64,000 nt of DNA, from assembly GCA_025267735.1 (NCBI GenBank), contig CM046307.1, positions 5,958,258 through 6,022,257 on the forward strand. The letters run 5' to 3'. Below, piece after piece: positions 21,894 through 35,261 of the stretch. This DNA is from Mactra quadrangularis. Lineage: Eukaryota; Mollusca; Bivalvia; Venerida; Mactridae. Within the stretch, counting starts at the first letter, position 1. Each line of letters begins with the position of its first letter. The translations under genes were made by a program, and so were the position numbers. The notes beneath the pieces were generated by a model. It had not been told where the DNA came from and searched no databases. It saw only the letters and a program-made list of their open reading frames with translations.

Positions 21894-23639
21894 TCTGTTA
21901 AAAATGAAACTTATACACGCATTATTTCTATATTTCTTCGAAACAAAATTTGACATCTTAAATTTGTAACTAGGACAACAATTGTTCTTTCTTCAATACA
22001 TTATAATATACTTAAAGAATGCATATAACCTAAATGTTTAATGTTAAAAAAATTGAGAATATATTTTAAGAAAGAGTGTTGTTAGGTGCGCGCCAATTAA
22101 CAGAATTTCGAAGAATCGCGTATTCGATAGAAAGGCGTTTCTATTCGCTAAAAGCGATTACTTAAGTGTTCCGCCCTTAAACAGTTAAAGTTATTGTCAT
22201 GACGTTTGATGAAATTATTTTTATACTCAGATATTAGTTTTGTCATCTCTTATACTAAGCATAGCAAATTCTAACAAATCATATAGTCCCCAACCCAGTT
22301 TCTAACGATCATGAAGCATATATTGATGATGATCGCTTAGTGCAGATATTGTCAGATGATTGCGCGTCTCCAAAATGAAATATGTCATCAGTCCGTTCTA
22401 TTTACATATTCACTAATTAATAAAACAACCTTGGAACGTAGACGTTAATATTGCAACGATTTATTTAACTACCAATTCTTTTCTAGCTTTAATATTTATC
22501 ATTCGTGAAAAAAACATCCAGCTACGACGATGACACGGATAATTCATCATACAACATAAATAGAAGGTTCTAAGAGTATAACAAGACTGTAACAGTAGAG
22601 AAAATGGTTAATATTGCTTACCGATAAATATCAAGTATAAAAGTTTAAATTCCAAATTGAGAAATCATGTAAAAATCCAGATATAGAATCAAATATTGAC
22701 AATTATCCAGTAAATGATAAAACCACGCACTAATCCGGCGTTTTTTTTTCGTACCGGGACAACACTTTTCTTTAATTTATTCCTGATAAATTATTTCACA
22801 TATATATGAATAAAATATTTATGTTTGCTATATAAGAAACTGTAAACTATCCTTATTGAATTTATAATTCAAATCACTAATTAATCACTAAGTTTTCTGT
22901 TTAAAAAATACTAAGTTCCAGAAAAAAATGAGATTTTTTCAGACTTTTAAAATTTCACTATTTTGGTTTAAATCCTGTGATAATTCACGCTGCATATTTC
23001 ATCGTACTATCCAAAAAATAATTGTGCTTTAACTGATGAATACTACAGTATTTTATCGTAGATAAACTTCGTCCCTACGTTATAACCAAAAATTAAACAC
23101 CTTAGGTCTCTCTCAAATACCGTTTAAAACTTATAAACAGATATGGTAGGTAAAAGTCCGGGCTGAGGAACGTACGATATGTGTTTTAAACCTATCATCG
23201 CTGGTGCGTCCAAAATGTAAACTTAAAATATTATATCCCAATGCTATTTGAAATATTTCAAAATTACATTAAACTCAAGCTGATGATCTGGGTGTTGTCT
23301 ATTGTAGAATATATATACTAACATTCTACTCTCTCTCAAATCTTACATCACGTGGTTTAAACCATATGATTATAGTATAAAATTTTAGTTTGGGTTTAAA
23401 ACTTTTAATAGAAAAGTAAAACCTTAAGAAGAGAAGATGTTTAAAACATGTGTCGGTTGCTTTTTTGCAATGAATATAAGAGCATAGAATGTTAAAGTTT
23501 TTGCTACTCTTTAAACTGGGTATAGAGACTAATTGTACCTAGTTAGGGGTTAAACCCAAGGACCGCGAAATGGAGCTAAATATCAAAATCTTATTCTTAG
23601 AAACAAACATTTACCCGTTGTTTACGGATGCAAAAAAAT
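21894..23639. other. no gene seen
   Basis: AT-rich DNA with no recognised frame or repeat. Confidence 0.4.
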
Positions 23640-23830
23640 TTCGTCTTCATTTCGGACTGGGCTTCGAACCATCAGCGACTCAAGTTTTACAATTAATCTT
23701 GGCCTTCGGACAACTAAAAAATGTTGTTGTGTTCCGTTCTGGTTAATTTGCGATCGAGGAATGACTCCAAGGAATTATGTAACCACAACAGGTACCCATC
23801 TCTACCTGAGTGAAGTGAGTTAATAGTCAA
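23640..23830 (-). mobile_element. possible SINE-like repeat
   Basis: The minus strand holds GGTTCGAAGCCC (B-box-like, near 23663-23674), and the other end reads TTAACTCACTTCACTCAGGT. The latter recalls a dispersed bivalve repeat I have seen, but I cannot confirm the match or the boundaries here. Confidence 0.25.
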
Positions 23831-24153
23831 CATGCATATTTTTATGCTTAATGCAATAATTAAAGAACTAGGTTCATGACTCCCCTATTAGGGGTCAACA
23901 TATCTTCATGTGGTAATATTCATAGAACTGAACGGTATTCAGTCTTAGAAAGTTATCAAGAGCCCTTGAGTCCATTTTATGAAATTTCGATGTTTTCTAA
24001 TTATTTTCACCTCGAGGTTATCAAGAATTTCCAGTTTCTCGAGAACTTTTTTGGTACGAAAAAGAATGACCCTAAACAGGCAATGTTTTACCAATGAGGC
24101 AGTGACCAGTCTAATTTCAAACGCATGGACCGTGAGTTAACATCCTTTTTTGA

Positions 24154-24446
24154 CCGGGTTTAACGACATAGCAACACAATGTACAGGTCATATTACGTAG
24201 GTCAGTCAACCTCACCGATTCTAGAGTGGCTAAATCTCTAGATTCAGTGGTTAGCCAGTGACTATGTGCATACTTTCGTCAGTGATTGACGACTGTCCTA
24301 CATGATTTAGAATTAGTGGTAGAGTGGAAAACGGGCGTAGAAATTACTTCATGACCAAACTCAACGAAAGTATGTCTTGCCCGAGAGTTGAATTCACGAC
24401 CTCTGGATCAGTAGACCTGTATGCTATGACTGAACTAGCCGGGCGG
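24154..24446 (-). mobile_element. tRNA-derived SINE, family 1
   Basis: On the minus strand the order is a tRNA-like head (CCGCCCGGCTAGTTCAGT), a decayed B box, the body with GACGACTGTCCTACATGATT in complement, and the tail AACCCGGTCAAAA with GTTAAACCC. It is diverged from the full-length copy at 62247. The 24324..24506 frame is a by-product. Confidence 0.75.
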
Positions 24447-25852
24447 ACTCGGTCTTATTTCAAACGAACAGAACCCAGAGTCGACATATGTTGTAGCTTA
24501 TGTTAATACAGGATATCGATGGTGTAAAAGATTACATTTTTTGCAATAAGTAGCGATTTTATCATCATTACATTATTTGTAATAGCTTCTAACTAAGGCG
24601 GTTAGGTTTAATGAAATATTTTTTCTATTCAAATTTTGAATACTAATTTTCTCTTTTATTATGTTCGTTAGCAATAAAGTATCTTGTTTACTGGATAGAT
24701 ATAAGATAGGCAAAAATCTTGATACGCATTGACAAACTATTTCATAAATATGTAAGCTACGCTCACATCTGGTAAAGACCATTTCATACTTTGTATACAG
24801 TATATTCATTCGATGGGATTTAAACTTTAAAACCTGTCAGCTGTTTAGCTTAGTAGAAAAGTTTTGCATAGTTTAGAGAAGATGGTCGTATCGTCAATAC
24901 AATATAAAGGTTGAAAAAATATCATTCGTTCCAGTTTTGTATAGGGCGCGTACCACGTGACTACTTTTCATAACGCTTGGATATAATCACTTCAAGCAAA
25001 GATGTGCACATTTTGAATTCCATCTCTTTAAAGGTTTTTTTGTCATTACAAACGTGATTTGAATGTTTATATCAGTCGTGATGAAGTGTAGTTTGTATAC
25101 AGCGTTGATATATTCAATGATAACTATAGTTATATCACGTCGAAGGAATGTAACGTACCTTAAAAATAATATAATAAATTAAATGATATTATATTATATT
25201 AAAATGAAGGAATACTTCATTTGATACAATTTAATATCTATGTATGTGTGTAACATTTGTAATAAAGAATAAAAACTATCAAGACACCGAGCGTTATAAA
25301 TCAAAATTTACAGAAGTATAGACCTGGGGTTTGTATTATCACATGTCTTACGACCGATTTTAGTCGTAAGTCTTTTTGTTGGGTATTGTAATCATCATCG
25401 TAAGATTTTTGATCATATGTTGCCCTGGCTTGTATATTTTCTACAAAGTAAGAACTATTTTTATACAGACAGAGCTAAATTTGACAGAGACAAAGACAAT
25501 TAAATTTCGTTGAGCAGGTTTCTAAGTCTCTTAGATCCAATTATAATAAGAACTTAAGATGTCATTCATTATTCGAAGATAGAATATGGGATATCGTCAA
25601 ATGGTATATTTTGAAATGTTAAAATAGAAATAAGTAACGTTTGTTTATGTAGTGTGCATGTATCTATAGACACTTTTGTAAGCACAAAGTCAATCGCTCG
25701 GGCTACGTACTTATGAGTAAATACCTACGCATCCAAACCAGTCCCAATATTTTACCCCACGATAAAACTACGTATAGTCTTAGGAAATACATGTACTACG
25801 ATTTTTTATAGCAGAACTTTGTTTAGTATTACCGTTAGAACCTGAAAGATCC
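24447..25852. other. no gene; one palindromic arm
   Basis: Includes a TCTTACGACCGATTTTAGTCGTAAG-type arm at 25346-25372 (CTTACGA, 11 nt, TCGTAAG). Otherwise AT-rich without frames. Confidence 0.4.
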
Positions 25853-25853
25853 T

Positions 25854-25935
25854 GTCCGGGTTGCTCTGTCGGTAGCACGTCTACTGAGGTCGCTTTGTGG
25901 ATTGCTCTGGTGTTAAACTCAACACAAACAAAAAG
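25854..25935 (+). mobile_element. very short SINE copy: tRNA-like head joined to tail
   Basis: CCGGGTTGCTCTGTCGGTAG matches the head of the family-1 SINE with its A box. After about 30 nt the sequence passes to GTGTTAAACTCAACACAAAC, which resembles the GTTAAACCCAACAAAC tail. The whole central body is absent. Confidence 0.5.
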
Positions 25936-27923
25936 CAACAGAAAAACAGAATTTGAAAGAGCTCAAACACACAATCCTTGCGACATTAACAAATTAAATA
26001 AACGCTGATTTATTCAACTGCGCAACTTAGCCGTTCATTATGAATTCATTTTGTTACATAAAACATTAGTATGTTGCCATTATCGATGCACATTATGAAT
26101 TCTTAGAGCTGCTTACATGAAATTGGATCGCAGGAATGCTGAATTTGAACAAAATATACTTTACGCTTCCTAAAAAGCACAGATAATTATAAGAAATGTG
26201 AGTTTAATGCAAGTTTCATTTTCGACGCAGCAAGATAATTTATTATTATTATTCATGTAAAATGAAAATATTAAAGATATGTCGTTGATAATTACATAAT
26301 AACGACAAAATTATTTGAAATAAATGACAGACGTCTTCAACGCTGTTTGATTTGTATGATTATTTTTATATGTATATTACATGCATCAAAGAATTCTTGT
26401 TAAATATTCAACAAAAAAATAAATACAGTACCCTACAAAAGTTTGGTGACAAAATAAAATTTACCACAATTCTTGAACTTTGATGACTTTTTTGTAGAAT
26501 TATTATTTTTAACATATTTAAGTATGATTTGTGATAAAATGAAAACAAATAACACGAATGTAGCATATTTTTTATGTGATTCAGCATCTGGCACAAGTCT
26601 CCAAAACCATAACAATTTTAATGCTATTTTAGTCCCAGTTATAATTATAATGATAACCAAAAGAATAAAGCAAAACTAAAAACATTTCACAATAAACAGC
26701 TATCAACTTTTAGATCAAAGTTATTCAGTTGGCCTACAAAGTGAAAATGTCCCCAAACCTTTTGGTGGGTACTGTGTTACTGAAATCTTAAATGCACAGT
26801 AGTGTTACACTACATGTCAATTAAAGAAAACCTAGACAAATCTAATTTCAATCATTTCGACAATTAGAACATTATTTAAAGAATGTGTGCTAGATCTAAA
26901 TTTAGTGTTTTTGTTATGAAGTAGTCTTCACGTGGTTTGTTGATTACAAACGCTCTCCAGCTGTTGTTAAGGGCGGGTGATGCATTTGATAATACATATA
27001 TTGAAAACGATCAAGGTTTTTAATATTAAAAATACTATCGCATTAAATCTAGAAGGTTTATATTGGTAGAGCGAGTATAAAGAAATATTATGCGCATTTT
27101 ATGGATGCACAACTATTTATGTAAATGTATTATACTGTGAACGTAGAATAGAAATTTGTCGATATAAAATATGCTCTCGTTTTTTATTTACCAATAAATA
27201 TTTAATTAATGGTTCCTGTCCGACAACTACTCTGGTTTCTAATGAGACAACAATAACTTCATAAATAGCAATATGAAAACTAATATAGATATTAATAGCA
27301 TTTACTACTGTATTTAGTTATTGAATTCTTGAAACACAAAAACAACAAAAAACACAACCGTATCGATATGTTTAGTACAAGCATGTATTAATTTCCTGAA
27401 ATTAATAAGCGCAATATTTGTAACTATTTTAATGCCTAAATGACGATAGTTCGTCGAGGGGATAATAATTAAAGAAAATTATATAATGAGATGTCACGCC
27501 ATCATTTCGAAGTGCTTAATCAAGGCAATCAACATGATTTTGATATACATGTAATTAATTAGTTTTTTAATTGAAAAAGACGGAACACATTAGTGTGAAA
27601 AGAAACGCATGTACTTTTGTCAATATTCTTTTTTATGCAAAATACATATGAGTTTATCACCCGGATATACATTTTAGTGAAAATTAAACTTCTACTTTAC
27701 CCAAATAAAGTAAAAACATAGATCTATGCGAAAAGAAACGTATAAACTTAATAAATGTAGTCGATGCAAAATAAAGATAATTTTATTAACCGAATATACA
27801 TTTCGTCACAACGATAATTAAGCCCCGCCTTAACGCAAAGACTAATGGTTACTGTATTAAAAAAATCCCCAAAAGCTGGATTCTCATATTTATTTCAATA
27901 GTCATTTATATACAGATGATACT
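25936..27923. other. gene-free stretch
   Basis: AT-rich. Overlapping frames near 26408-26679 on both strands have no coding character. No repeat recognised. Confidence 0.4.
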
Positions 27924-28190
27924 CGCCCGGCTAGCTCAGTCGGTAGCACGCATATCACGTGCTCAAGGGTCATAGGTTGGATACCCAGGCGGGATATACT
28001 TTCATGAAGTTTGGTCATTCTCACTCTTACTACTGGTTCTGAATCATGTTAGCCAGTTGTCAGACAGTGGCAGAAGTAGGCGCCAAGTAACTAATTAACA
28101 CCTTAACCAAGAGTTTTTTTCCTTTCATGGAACGGTGAGTTGGTTGACTGACCAATACATTGTGTTGCTACGGCGTGTACCGTAACAAAA
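27924..28190 (+). mobile_element. tRNA-derived SINE, family 1
   Basis: The A box TAGCTCAGTCGGTAG lies at 27932-27946 and a B-box-like GGTTGGATACC at 27975-27985. The body (CATGTTAGCCAGTTGTCAGACAG in part) and the tail (TGTGTTGCTACGGCGTGTACC) follow. Poly(A)-like CAAAA ends the copy. Confidence 0.8.
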
Positions 28191-29353
28191 ATATCGATGT
28201 AAATATTTTTCAAATATTTTACGTCGCTTCTGAATGTGGCTTTTGTAACTAGTCAAATTTAGCAGGGCTGGTCAAAATGAACATACATCTAAAATAAGCA
28301 ACATAGGAATGTTGGGCCTGGTTTTTTAAATACATCATTAAATATTAACTAACCGGGTGGGCTGATGCAAATTTACTCAAATCCTAAATACATCTAACAA
28401 TTATAAAACAGGGAAACACATGAGTTACGTTGCACAGCGGTCCACATATCAAACGTCGAAAATTTTGACAGGTTAATTTGAAAAACAAATACAGAGAGTC
28501 AAAAAGTTAGTAGGTACTCATTTTTTGGTACTGATTTAATTTCCGGTGTGACATTAACAAGTTTCACACTTAAGAATAAACCGTTTCTCCCATAGAAAAA
28601 CAAGAAGGCCCAAAAAGGCGATGGTCTGAGGTCTCGTTATACTATGAGAGTCAATATTTATTTTTCAGATTGTATATGAATACATAAGAGTATATTTAAT
28701 TTAAACATAATGCGTAATGTTTGGTATGGTCCACAAATCTAATTTCGGTTTATCAAATAGTCGCTTCCGATATTGGTTAAAAATGGAAACATTTAGTGTT
28801 AACTTTTTGAAAAGTGAATACTAAGTTCTCGTTCTCAATAATGTACTTTTACTCTCATATCTCACGTGAATGTTTAAGGTGGTAAACCATTACCAAGGTG
28901 ACCAGGAAAATAAGCATTGGAAAAAGTCTTTTCTTAAAATATAACTTACGATATAATTCATCGTACGTTGTTTATTACAAGAAAATGTCAAATAAGTTCT
29001 GATCAAATACTAACTGTTTAATGGTATGCGAATAACGTATAATCTTAATCATTTATTCCCTCTGGGAACTAATGATACATTCTAATCAATCTATGAATAA
29101 CACCTACGAACGTTTTTATCGTAATATTTCTGTGAATATATCAAATGGACATTTAAAAATCTACAAATCCTTACGCCTACATGTACATAAAAAAGAAAGC
29201 TGAAAAGTTTCGTCCCAATAAAATTATCATTTCTTAATAATAATCAAATCGTTTTAGAATCTATACGTCGGTCTTTCTCCCTACCCCCTCTCGCCCCTCT
29301 CTAAATGTTTAGGTAATTGTTTAGTAATTATTGAAGATCAGAAATATTGATAA
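28191..29353. other. no gene; palindromic arms
   Basis: Contains CTTACGATATAATTCATCGTACG at about 28948-28973 (in part) and CCTACGAACGTTTTTATCGTAA near 29104-29125, perhaps two decayed arms of a MITE like that at 9670. Confidence 0.35.
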
Positions 29354-31278
29354 TAACATAACATAACATAACATAACATAACTTTATTGCATAAAATGAA
29401 AAAAAAACATTTATAGCAATACAATCAATTGAAAATAATATAATATAAATACAATTACATTATACAAAGACATGAAATATACAAAAGTTATCAGAGAAGC
29501 AGTGTAGCGGTGTATGATTAATTTCTTAATTTAAATGAGTAGTAGATAAATTTTGAAATATTTTCTTGTGTTTTGTGATTTTTTGAATTTAAAAGTTGTT
29601 GAAATTTGTTGATGTTAGGCCAATGACAAAAATATTGTTTGAAATATGTTTTTCTGAGTTCTCTATATTTAGGACATACTAGTAAAAAATGGTATTCACA
29701 TTCAGGGAGATTCATGTTACAATTTAGACAAATACGCTGATTTCTCGGGGTGTTATTATATCGACCTTCTTCAATTTTTAAATTATGTGACGATATACGG
29801 AATTTAGTATATGCTATTCGAAATTTCTTGTTTTTTATGTTGTTAAGATAAGGTTCAAGGATAAAATTATGTTTGAAAATACAATAAGTTTCTAGCTTTG
29901 AGGTGTTATTAATGGTGGCATACCAAGTTTGATAATAATTATCAAGTATTCTGTTTTTTATTATTCCTATGATACCCGGTGTGTTTTCTTGTAATATCCA
30001 AATATATGACATGCCAATGTGATCTAATATGTATTTAATCTGATATGCCCAATTATTGGTATTGGTACATCCAGTATCGACTTCGTCTTTTAACATTTTA
30101 TACGTTTTATATAATATGGAGTTTTCATTATTTGATATTATTTTGAGCCAGTATTTTATAAGAAGAATTTTTCGATGAATAAACATAGGTACTCTACCCA
30201 ATTCGCCATACATGGCATGAAGACAAGTAGATTTTTTAACATAGAGAATTTTTCTACAGAATTTATTGTGAATTAGTTCAATATCTTTAGAACTATGATA
30301 ACCCCAAACGGGAGCAGCATAATTTAAAATTGGTGAGACAAGACTGTCAAAAAGATTGATCTTTTGTATCGTACTAAGGTCCAACTGATTAAAAGTGATA
30401 AACAGGTTGTGGAGGGCTACGGATGAACGAGAGGCAAGTTTTTGCTGTGTTCTATTCCAGCGATTATTTTTAAATAAGTGTACTCCTAAATATTTAAAGG
30501 AATCTACTAGTTCAATGTGAATATTATTAATATAAAAATTATAAACTGTTGGCCTTCCCGATTCGAATATCATGCATTTTGTTTTATCAGCGTTAAGCTT
30601 TAATCCCCATGTGTTACAGTAAGTAACTATATCATCCAGCATCGACTGTAATGATTTTGGGTCTTGTGCAAATAGAACCGCATCATCGGCAAATAATATC
30701 AGGAAGATTTGAATATCATTTAACGTCATAATGCCATTTATATTCGAGTTTATGTTATTGAGTATATCATTTAGAAAAAATAAACACAATAGACTACTAG
30801 ATGGATCTCCTTGTTTTACGCCTATTTTTGAATTGATAAAATCAGACTTTTGTCCCTTATATCTTACAGACGATTTTACGGAATTATACATTGATTTTAG
30901 TGCATGTATCATTTTAGAACTTATGTTTGAATTAATAAGTTTTTGCCATAAGTAGCATCGATCAATGCGATCGAACATTTTTTCCCAATCAAGGAAGGCT
31001 ACATATAATTTTTTGTTGTTTTTTAGTGTTTTATAAATGAGTGAATGTAATATAAAAATGCAGTCAGTGGTTGATTTACCTTTTTGAAAGCCATATTGGT
31101 TATCAATAAGACTTTCATGTTGTTGACTCCATTTAGTTAATCTATTTAACAATAGTTGCGAGTATATTTTGGCTATAATGTTCGTAAGCGTGATTCCACG
31201 ATACTGTTTGCAATCGTCAACATTCCCACCCTTGAATATTGGGGTAATAATTCCTTCGCCCCATAGATAATAGACGAT
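29354..31278 (-). mobile_element. 5'-truncated LINE (non-LTR retrotransposon)
   Basis: The minus-strand reading frame (29518..31278) encodes a reverse transcriptase and a C-terminal zinc knuckle. It is followed by a 135-nt 3' UTR with AATAAA at 29388-29383, and the 3' end is an array of TTATG repeats (29354-29382). No endonuclease domain or ORF1 is present: homology starts within the RT domain and is cut off at about 31279, the usual result of incomplete reverse transcription. I see no clear target duplication. The clade (CR1/L2/I-like or other) cannot be settled by eye. Confidence 0.9.
29518..31278 (-). pseudogene. LINE reverse transcriptase, 5'-truncated, otherwise intact frame
   Basis: The frame is open from just after TAA (31279-31281) to the stop at 29518, about 586 codons. 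The first 42 codons, which precede the TTG at 31150-31152, carry the RT entry motif (WGEGIITPIFKGG and QYRGITL). Counted from that TTG, motifs are YGFQKGKSTTD at 20-30, FLDWEKMFDRID at 53-64, GVKQGDPSS at 111-119, FADD at 154-157 (catalytic aspartates), and SFKYLGVHL at 218-226. A CCHC knuckle has C475, C478, H488 and C493. The catalytic residues are present, but with no start, endonuclease or promoter the copy is dead on its own. A plus-strand frame at 30731..30955 is its shadow. Confidence 0.9.
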
Positions 31279-33270
31279 TTAGATTTCATATATGCGGCAT
31301 AAAACATTATTACGATGTTTGAACGATTTGATCATAATCATTTATATCTTATCGATGGGTAGTACGGAGCAAGTTCAAGCCAAGCCACATGCATGTCAAT
31401 ACTTTCCCAGTACATCATCCCAATATCGCTATACAACACATATTTTATGAAAAGGGTAATAAAAGTCAATGAAATCTTCTTTATTAACATTTTAACTTAT
31501 TAAAATGTTGTTTAGGGTGTACTAAGTGCGTCTATCCAAGGTGCATATTTGTCATATTGTAACTTAAGACCCCATACACCTCAACATAAATAACATCGTA
31601 TCGACGAGTAAAACGACCATTATAGTTTATTATACCCATCAAAAAATGGTGTTTATCCCTTAGACATTCGAGTAACTGATGATAAAATGCATCGTTAATT
31701 ATTTCATAAAGTAATAAATTCAGAAGTCCGTAAATTCCTTCAATATTTCTGAACATTTCTGAATCACCAAACCATGTGATGGTACCACCATAATTTTCAT
31801 ATAATATTATATACTAATTTATCATTGTAAGTAAAATTATACAGCTGACAATTTATCGTCTGTTTGTCTCGTGTTTTTGTAATAATTTGATGAGCAATCA
31901 AACTGCGCATGCGCAAAACGAAATTTTCAATTCTTCATGATTTTGGCGTACTGTTAAAATACCATTTTGATTATTTTTTTTTGTCGCATTTATAATATTG
32001 TATTGTTTATATAAGGGCGCGTGGGCTTTAGTTGTGCATGTTTGAAGCCGCGGCTGGCACTGAAGTTAACACATTTTCGGTTCCTGTCTTTAATTTTGCG
32101 TGGGAACTTAACACGTGATTGCCATTCTTTACTTCTTTATACAAGTGCACCTAATTCAAGAAATCAAAGAAAAACATAAATAAACCATATTTATATCTCA
32201 GATCGTTTTTCAGTATAATGAACTTTGAAGCCTTCGGGTAATCAAAGTATAAGTTCTTGCAACAACTAAACCCCTGACGATTATCAGATGAAGAATTCTT
32301 TGCAATTTAGTGTCCATTATACTTGTATTACAAAAGCAAAAGAATGATTTGTGAGACAGAATATGCAAACGACACCGATATGTGAACAAAGAAGAACGCT
32401 AGTGAGCAATATTTCATCTTAAATCTTAACCGGGATAAATTACCGTAACATGACGACAACGACACAATATCACTGTCTGCAGACAGTCAGTGTAGGTATT
32501 ATACCATACCTTGCTTCAAAATTGGACATGTGATCAAAGTGTATATTATTAATGATACAAACATTGATAAAATGATAGTGGTGGCTTGTATTACATTAAA
32601 TTATCTCTGTAAAATGTGCCTATTGTTGTATGATTGTCTACCTGGTCAAAGGTCGCATCCAGAAACACAAAATTTTAACTTGAAGTGGATTTGACGTCTT
32701 CTGTGTGCCGCCATTTTTAACGGATGGCTATAAATCAAAAGACGATGTGAAGGGAAAACCACAACTAGGCCAAAAAGATTCAATTCTAAAGACATAAATA
32801 TCTACAAAATGCGATGTATACGAAAAATATATGTCAAGAACAGTCGTTCCTTACACGGATAATAAATACGAAATAGACATATGACAAGTCAACAATATAG
32901 TCCTGCCATTGTTTATTGTTGATTCTACTTGTCAAAACAACAGACAGGCGACAAGTGCCTGGGTAGTGTAAACATTAAAGGACATAATAATTATAATGCA
33001 ACGTAACTAATCACGATTTTGTTTTACTTGTAAACATAACACATTTGTGCAGCTGCTGGTTACTGGACACTTAATGGGACATATTTGACAGTTTTTCACA
33101 GCAATATTGTCAATTTTGAGTATTTTGGAAGGTGTGTACATTGACTGTCCCAATTAAGGTTCGTCCCTTTTTTAGGGTATCTAACCAGTGTATGTGAGGA
33201 TGTTCTTATAAGCGTATCAGAATATGCCTATGTAATAGGATTCAACTATATTAGGTTGCATATTTATTTA
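31279..33270. other. no gene seen
   Basis: About 2 kb of AT-rich sequence. The frame at 31532..31756 (-) lacks coding features. Nothing else recognised. Confidence 0.4.
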
Positions 33271-33490
33271 TTGGATTTAACGCCGTATCAACACATTTTA
33301 GGTCATTTCACGTCGTCCAGCGCACCTAACCTAGCTTTCCTGGACCTTTGTCTATAAATAGTACTCACCTACCCTTCCACAAGGCCGGAAACTTCTCCAT
33401 TTTATCTAATCAATGAAGGAAAATTGACATTATTGTCTAATTTTCATGGAAGGGTATAACCTTCCCGGGTGGGATTCGAACCCTTAATTA
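33271..33490 (-). mobile_element. SINE, family 2
   Basis: In complement it has the B-box region GGGTTCGAATCCCACCCGGG, a body with GGAGAAGTTTCCGGCCTTGT and GTGAGTACTATTTATAGAC, and the tail CGGCGTTAAATCC. The body matches the copy at 46322. The first part of the head with the A box is missing. Confidence 0.75.
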
Positions 33491-33562
33491 TGTTACGTTG
33501 CAACAAAGTTGTTCATATTGAGACTACAGTATTGTTCCGCTATAAAGGTCACCTTGGTATAG

Positions 33563-33799
33563 CAAAATCCTTCGGTTCTTGATCATTTTAAGTCCCAAGT
33601 GCTTACTTTGAGAAAAATGTCCCTATATGAAGACCATCCCGCTAGTATGACCATAGATTTTGAATATCTTAAGAGTGAAGCTGAAATGTTTTTCAGTAAC
33701 AGTAATTATGTCGAAGAGACCGAAGTGAAGCACTCGGGCCAAACAATTGAGATTCGAGTCTTCATAAGGCCAGACTTAGTTCTATATGATAACAAATAG
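33563..33799 (+). CDS. unrecognised short open frame, possible terminal exon
   Basis: The frame is open for 78 codons after TAG (33560-33562). It has one ATG at 33617 in a reasonable context (AAAATGT), giving a 60-residue acidic peptide that contains IDFEYLKSEAEMFF and GQTIEIRVFIRPDL. Its mix of charged residues is unlike the Ile/Lys/Phe-rich chance frames around it. No domain is recognised. TTTTAAGTCCCAAG before it could be a weak splice acceptor. It lies next to a SINE, so it could also be a repeat relic. Confidence 0.22.
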   Translation, partial: QNPSVLDHFKSQVLTLRKMSLYEDHPASMTIDFEYLKSEAEMFFSNSNYVEETEVKHSGQTIEIRVFIRPDLVLYDNK

Positions 33800-35261
33800 T
33801 TACATACTTTATTGACAACAAAAGAACATAATTATAATGACGATAACAAAATCTGATTTACATTATGTTCAATCAAGAATTATTGTAAGAAAATTTTAAG
33901 AGAAGTAAGCAAATTATCAATTTTGTAAGCACTAGTTGGATGGACATATTTAAGTAAAGTAAGACATTATGAGAGCTGAAAGGCTGTTTCTTCATGTGGA
34001 ACCGTTAATATCGACGTTGAAATATTTTCATGTACTTACTACATAATGTTTTATAAAATCCTTAAATAACATTGAAAATATACATTTAGAAAAAACAACA
34101 TAACACTTTTCTATACGAAAGCATTTTTGTACGCAAACGATGACAAACTGTTATCTTATTTTTATATACGGACTACTTGAATGAAAATAAACATTGTTTT
34201 TAGATTAAACAAAACAGACACTGTTTTAACGATGTTGTCCAACTTTCTACAACACTTGACTGTGTGAACACTGAGTAAGTGATTAAAAAGTGACAAGTTT
34301 ACAAAATAATGCTCAAAAATGTAGTGTAACATGAAACGTTTATCTTATTTTTTGCTGATGAACATGTTTAAAACATAAAGCTAGATCTGGCGCATCTAAA
34401 AAAATAAACAAACCTCAGCGACTTAAGACAATACCTATTGAATTGCTTGAAATGTATACACGTGCTTTCCACGACCTATTTAAATATTGCCAGAAGGAGC
34501 ATTTAGATGGACATCAGAAAGACAGGTAAAACAGTATTATAAGTGACTTGTGTGGATTATTATCGCCAAACGAACATTCAATTTGTCGTAAGTTCAAATA
34601 AACATAGTATTTTACGATGAAAACCGGACGTGCGATCTTATGTAATTCTATCTATAGTTTTTGCCATTTAACATTCTTAGAATTAGAACAAATTTGTTTA
34701 CAAGGAATACATGTTTATTTAAGGCTTTTGAGGTATATTTTTGGAATACATAAAAGAACAGATTGAGCATTTTAAGTATATCCTCTGTATTTGACTTCCG
34801 ATGATTTTTGTCGTAAGTGTATTTATAAAATAGGACTAGTGTACTTCACATACATGTATAATATTACACATTCCAGAGATTGCATAAGACATTATATAAG
34901 TGTTATTATATTACATTATATACTAAATTCTATAAATAAACTCTGACGTCTAGAGGCTGACACGTGAAGGACTTAGAATAATTACAGTTACCTAAATGAT
35001 AAACGAGTACAATACATCAGATTTCACCTTAGGTCATTAGACAATGTAACAACATTGTAGTTTACTATACCACTGATGTAATAAGTCTAGTATAATATGT
35101 GAGTTTAAAACAGGTCTTGCTTTTTCTAGTTCTAATTTTTAGAAAATTTGGTAAGTTAGATGGTATATGACAAACTGAGACAACTGAGTTGCAGTCTTGA
35201 AGACCCCCGCTTACATTTGCAGAGAACCAGAAAAGTTCAGTAACTGTAACTATATACGGCC
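33800..35261. other. no gene; scattered CGTAAG motifs
   Basis: Contains GTCGTAAG at about 34583 and 34809, with TTTACGATGAAAA at 34611 between them. These may be remnants of the palindromic MITE family. No frame of interest. Confidence 0.35.

Noticed and set aside
27924..28000. tRNA genes suggested by A- and B-box motifs (also 62488-62542, 46529-46595, 25854)
   Set aside because: The boxes are followed by SINE bodies and tails, and the heads do not fold into a complete cloverleaf with a paired acceptor stem.
30731..30955. 74-residue plus-strand frame
   Set aside because: It is the antisense shadow of the LINE reverse transcriptase.
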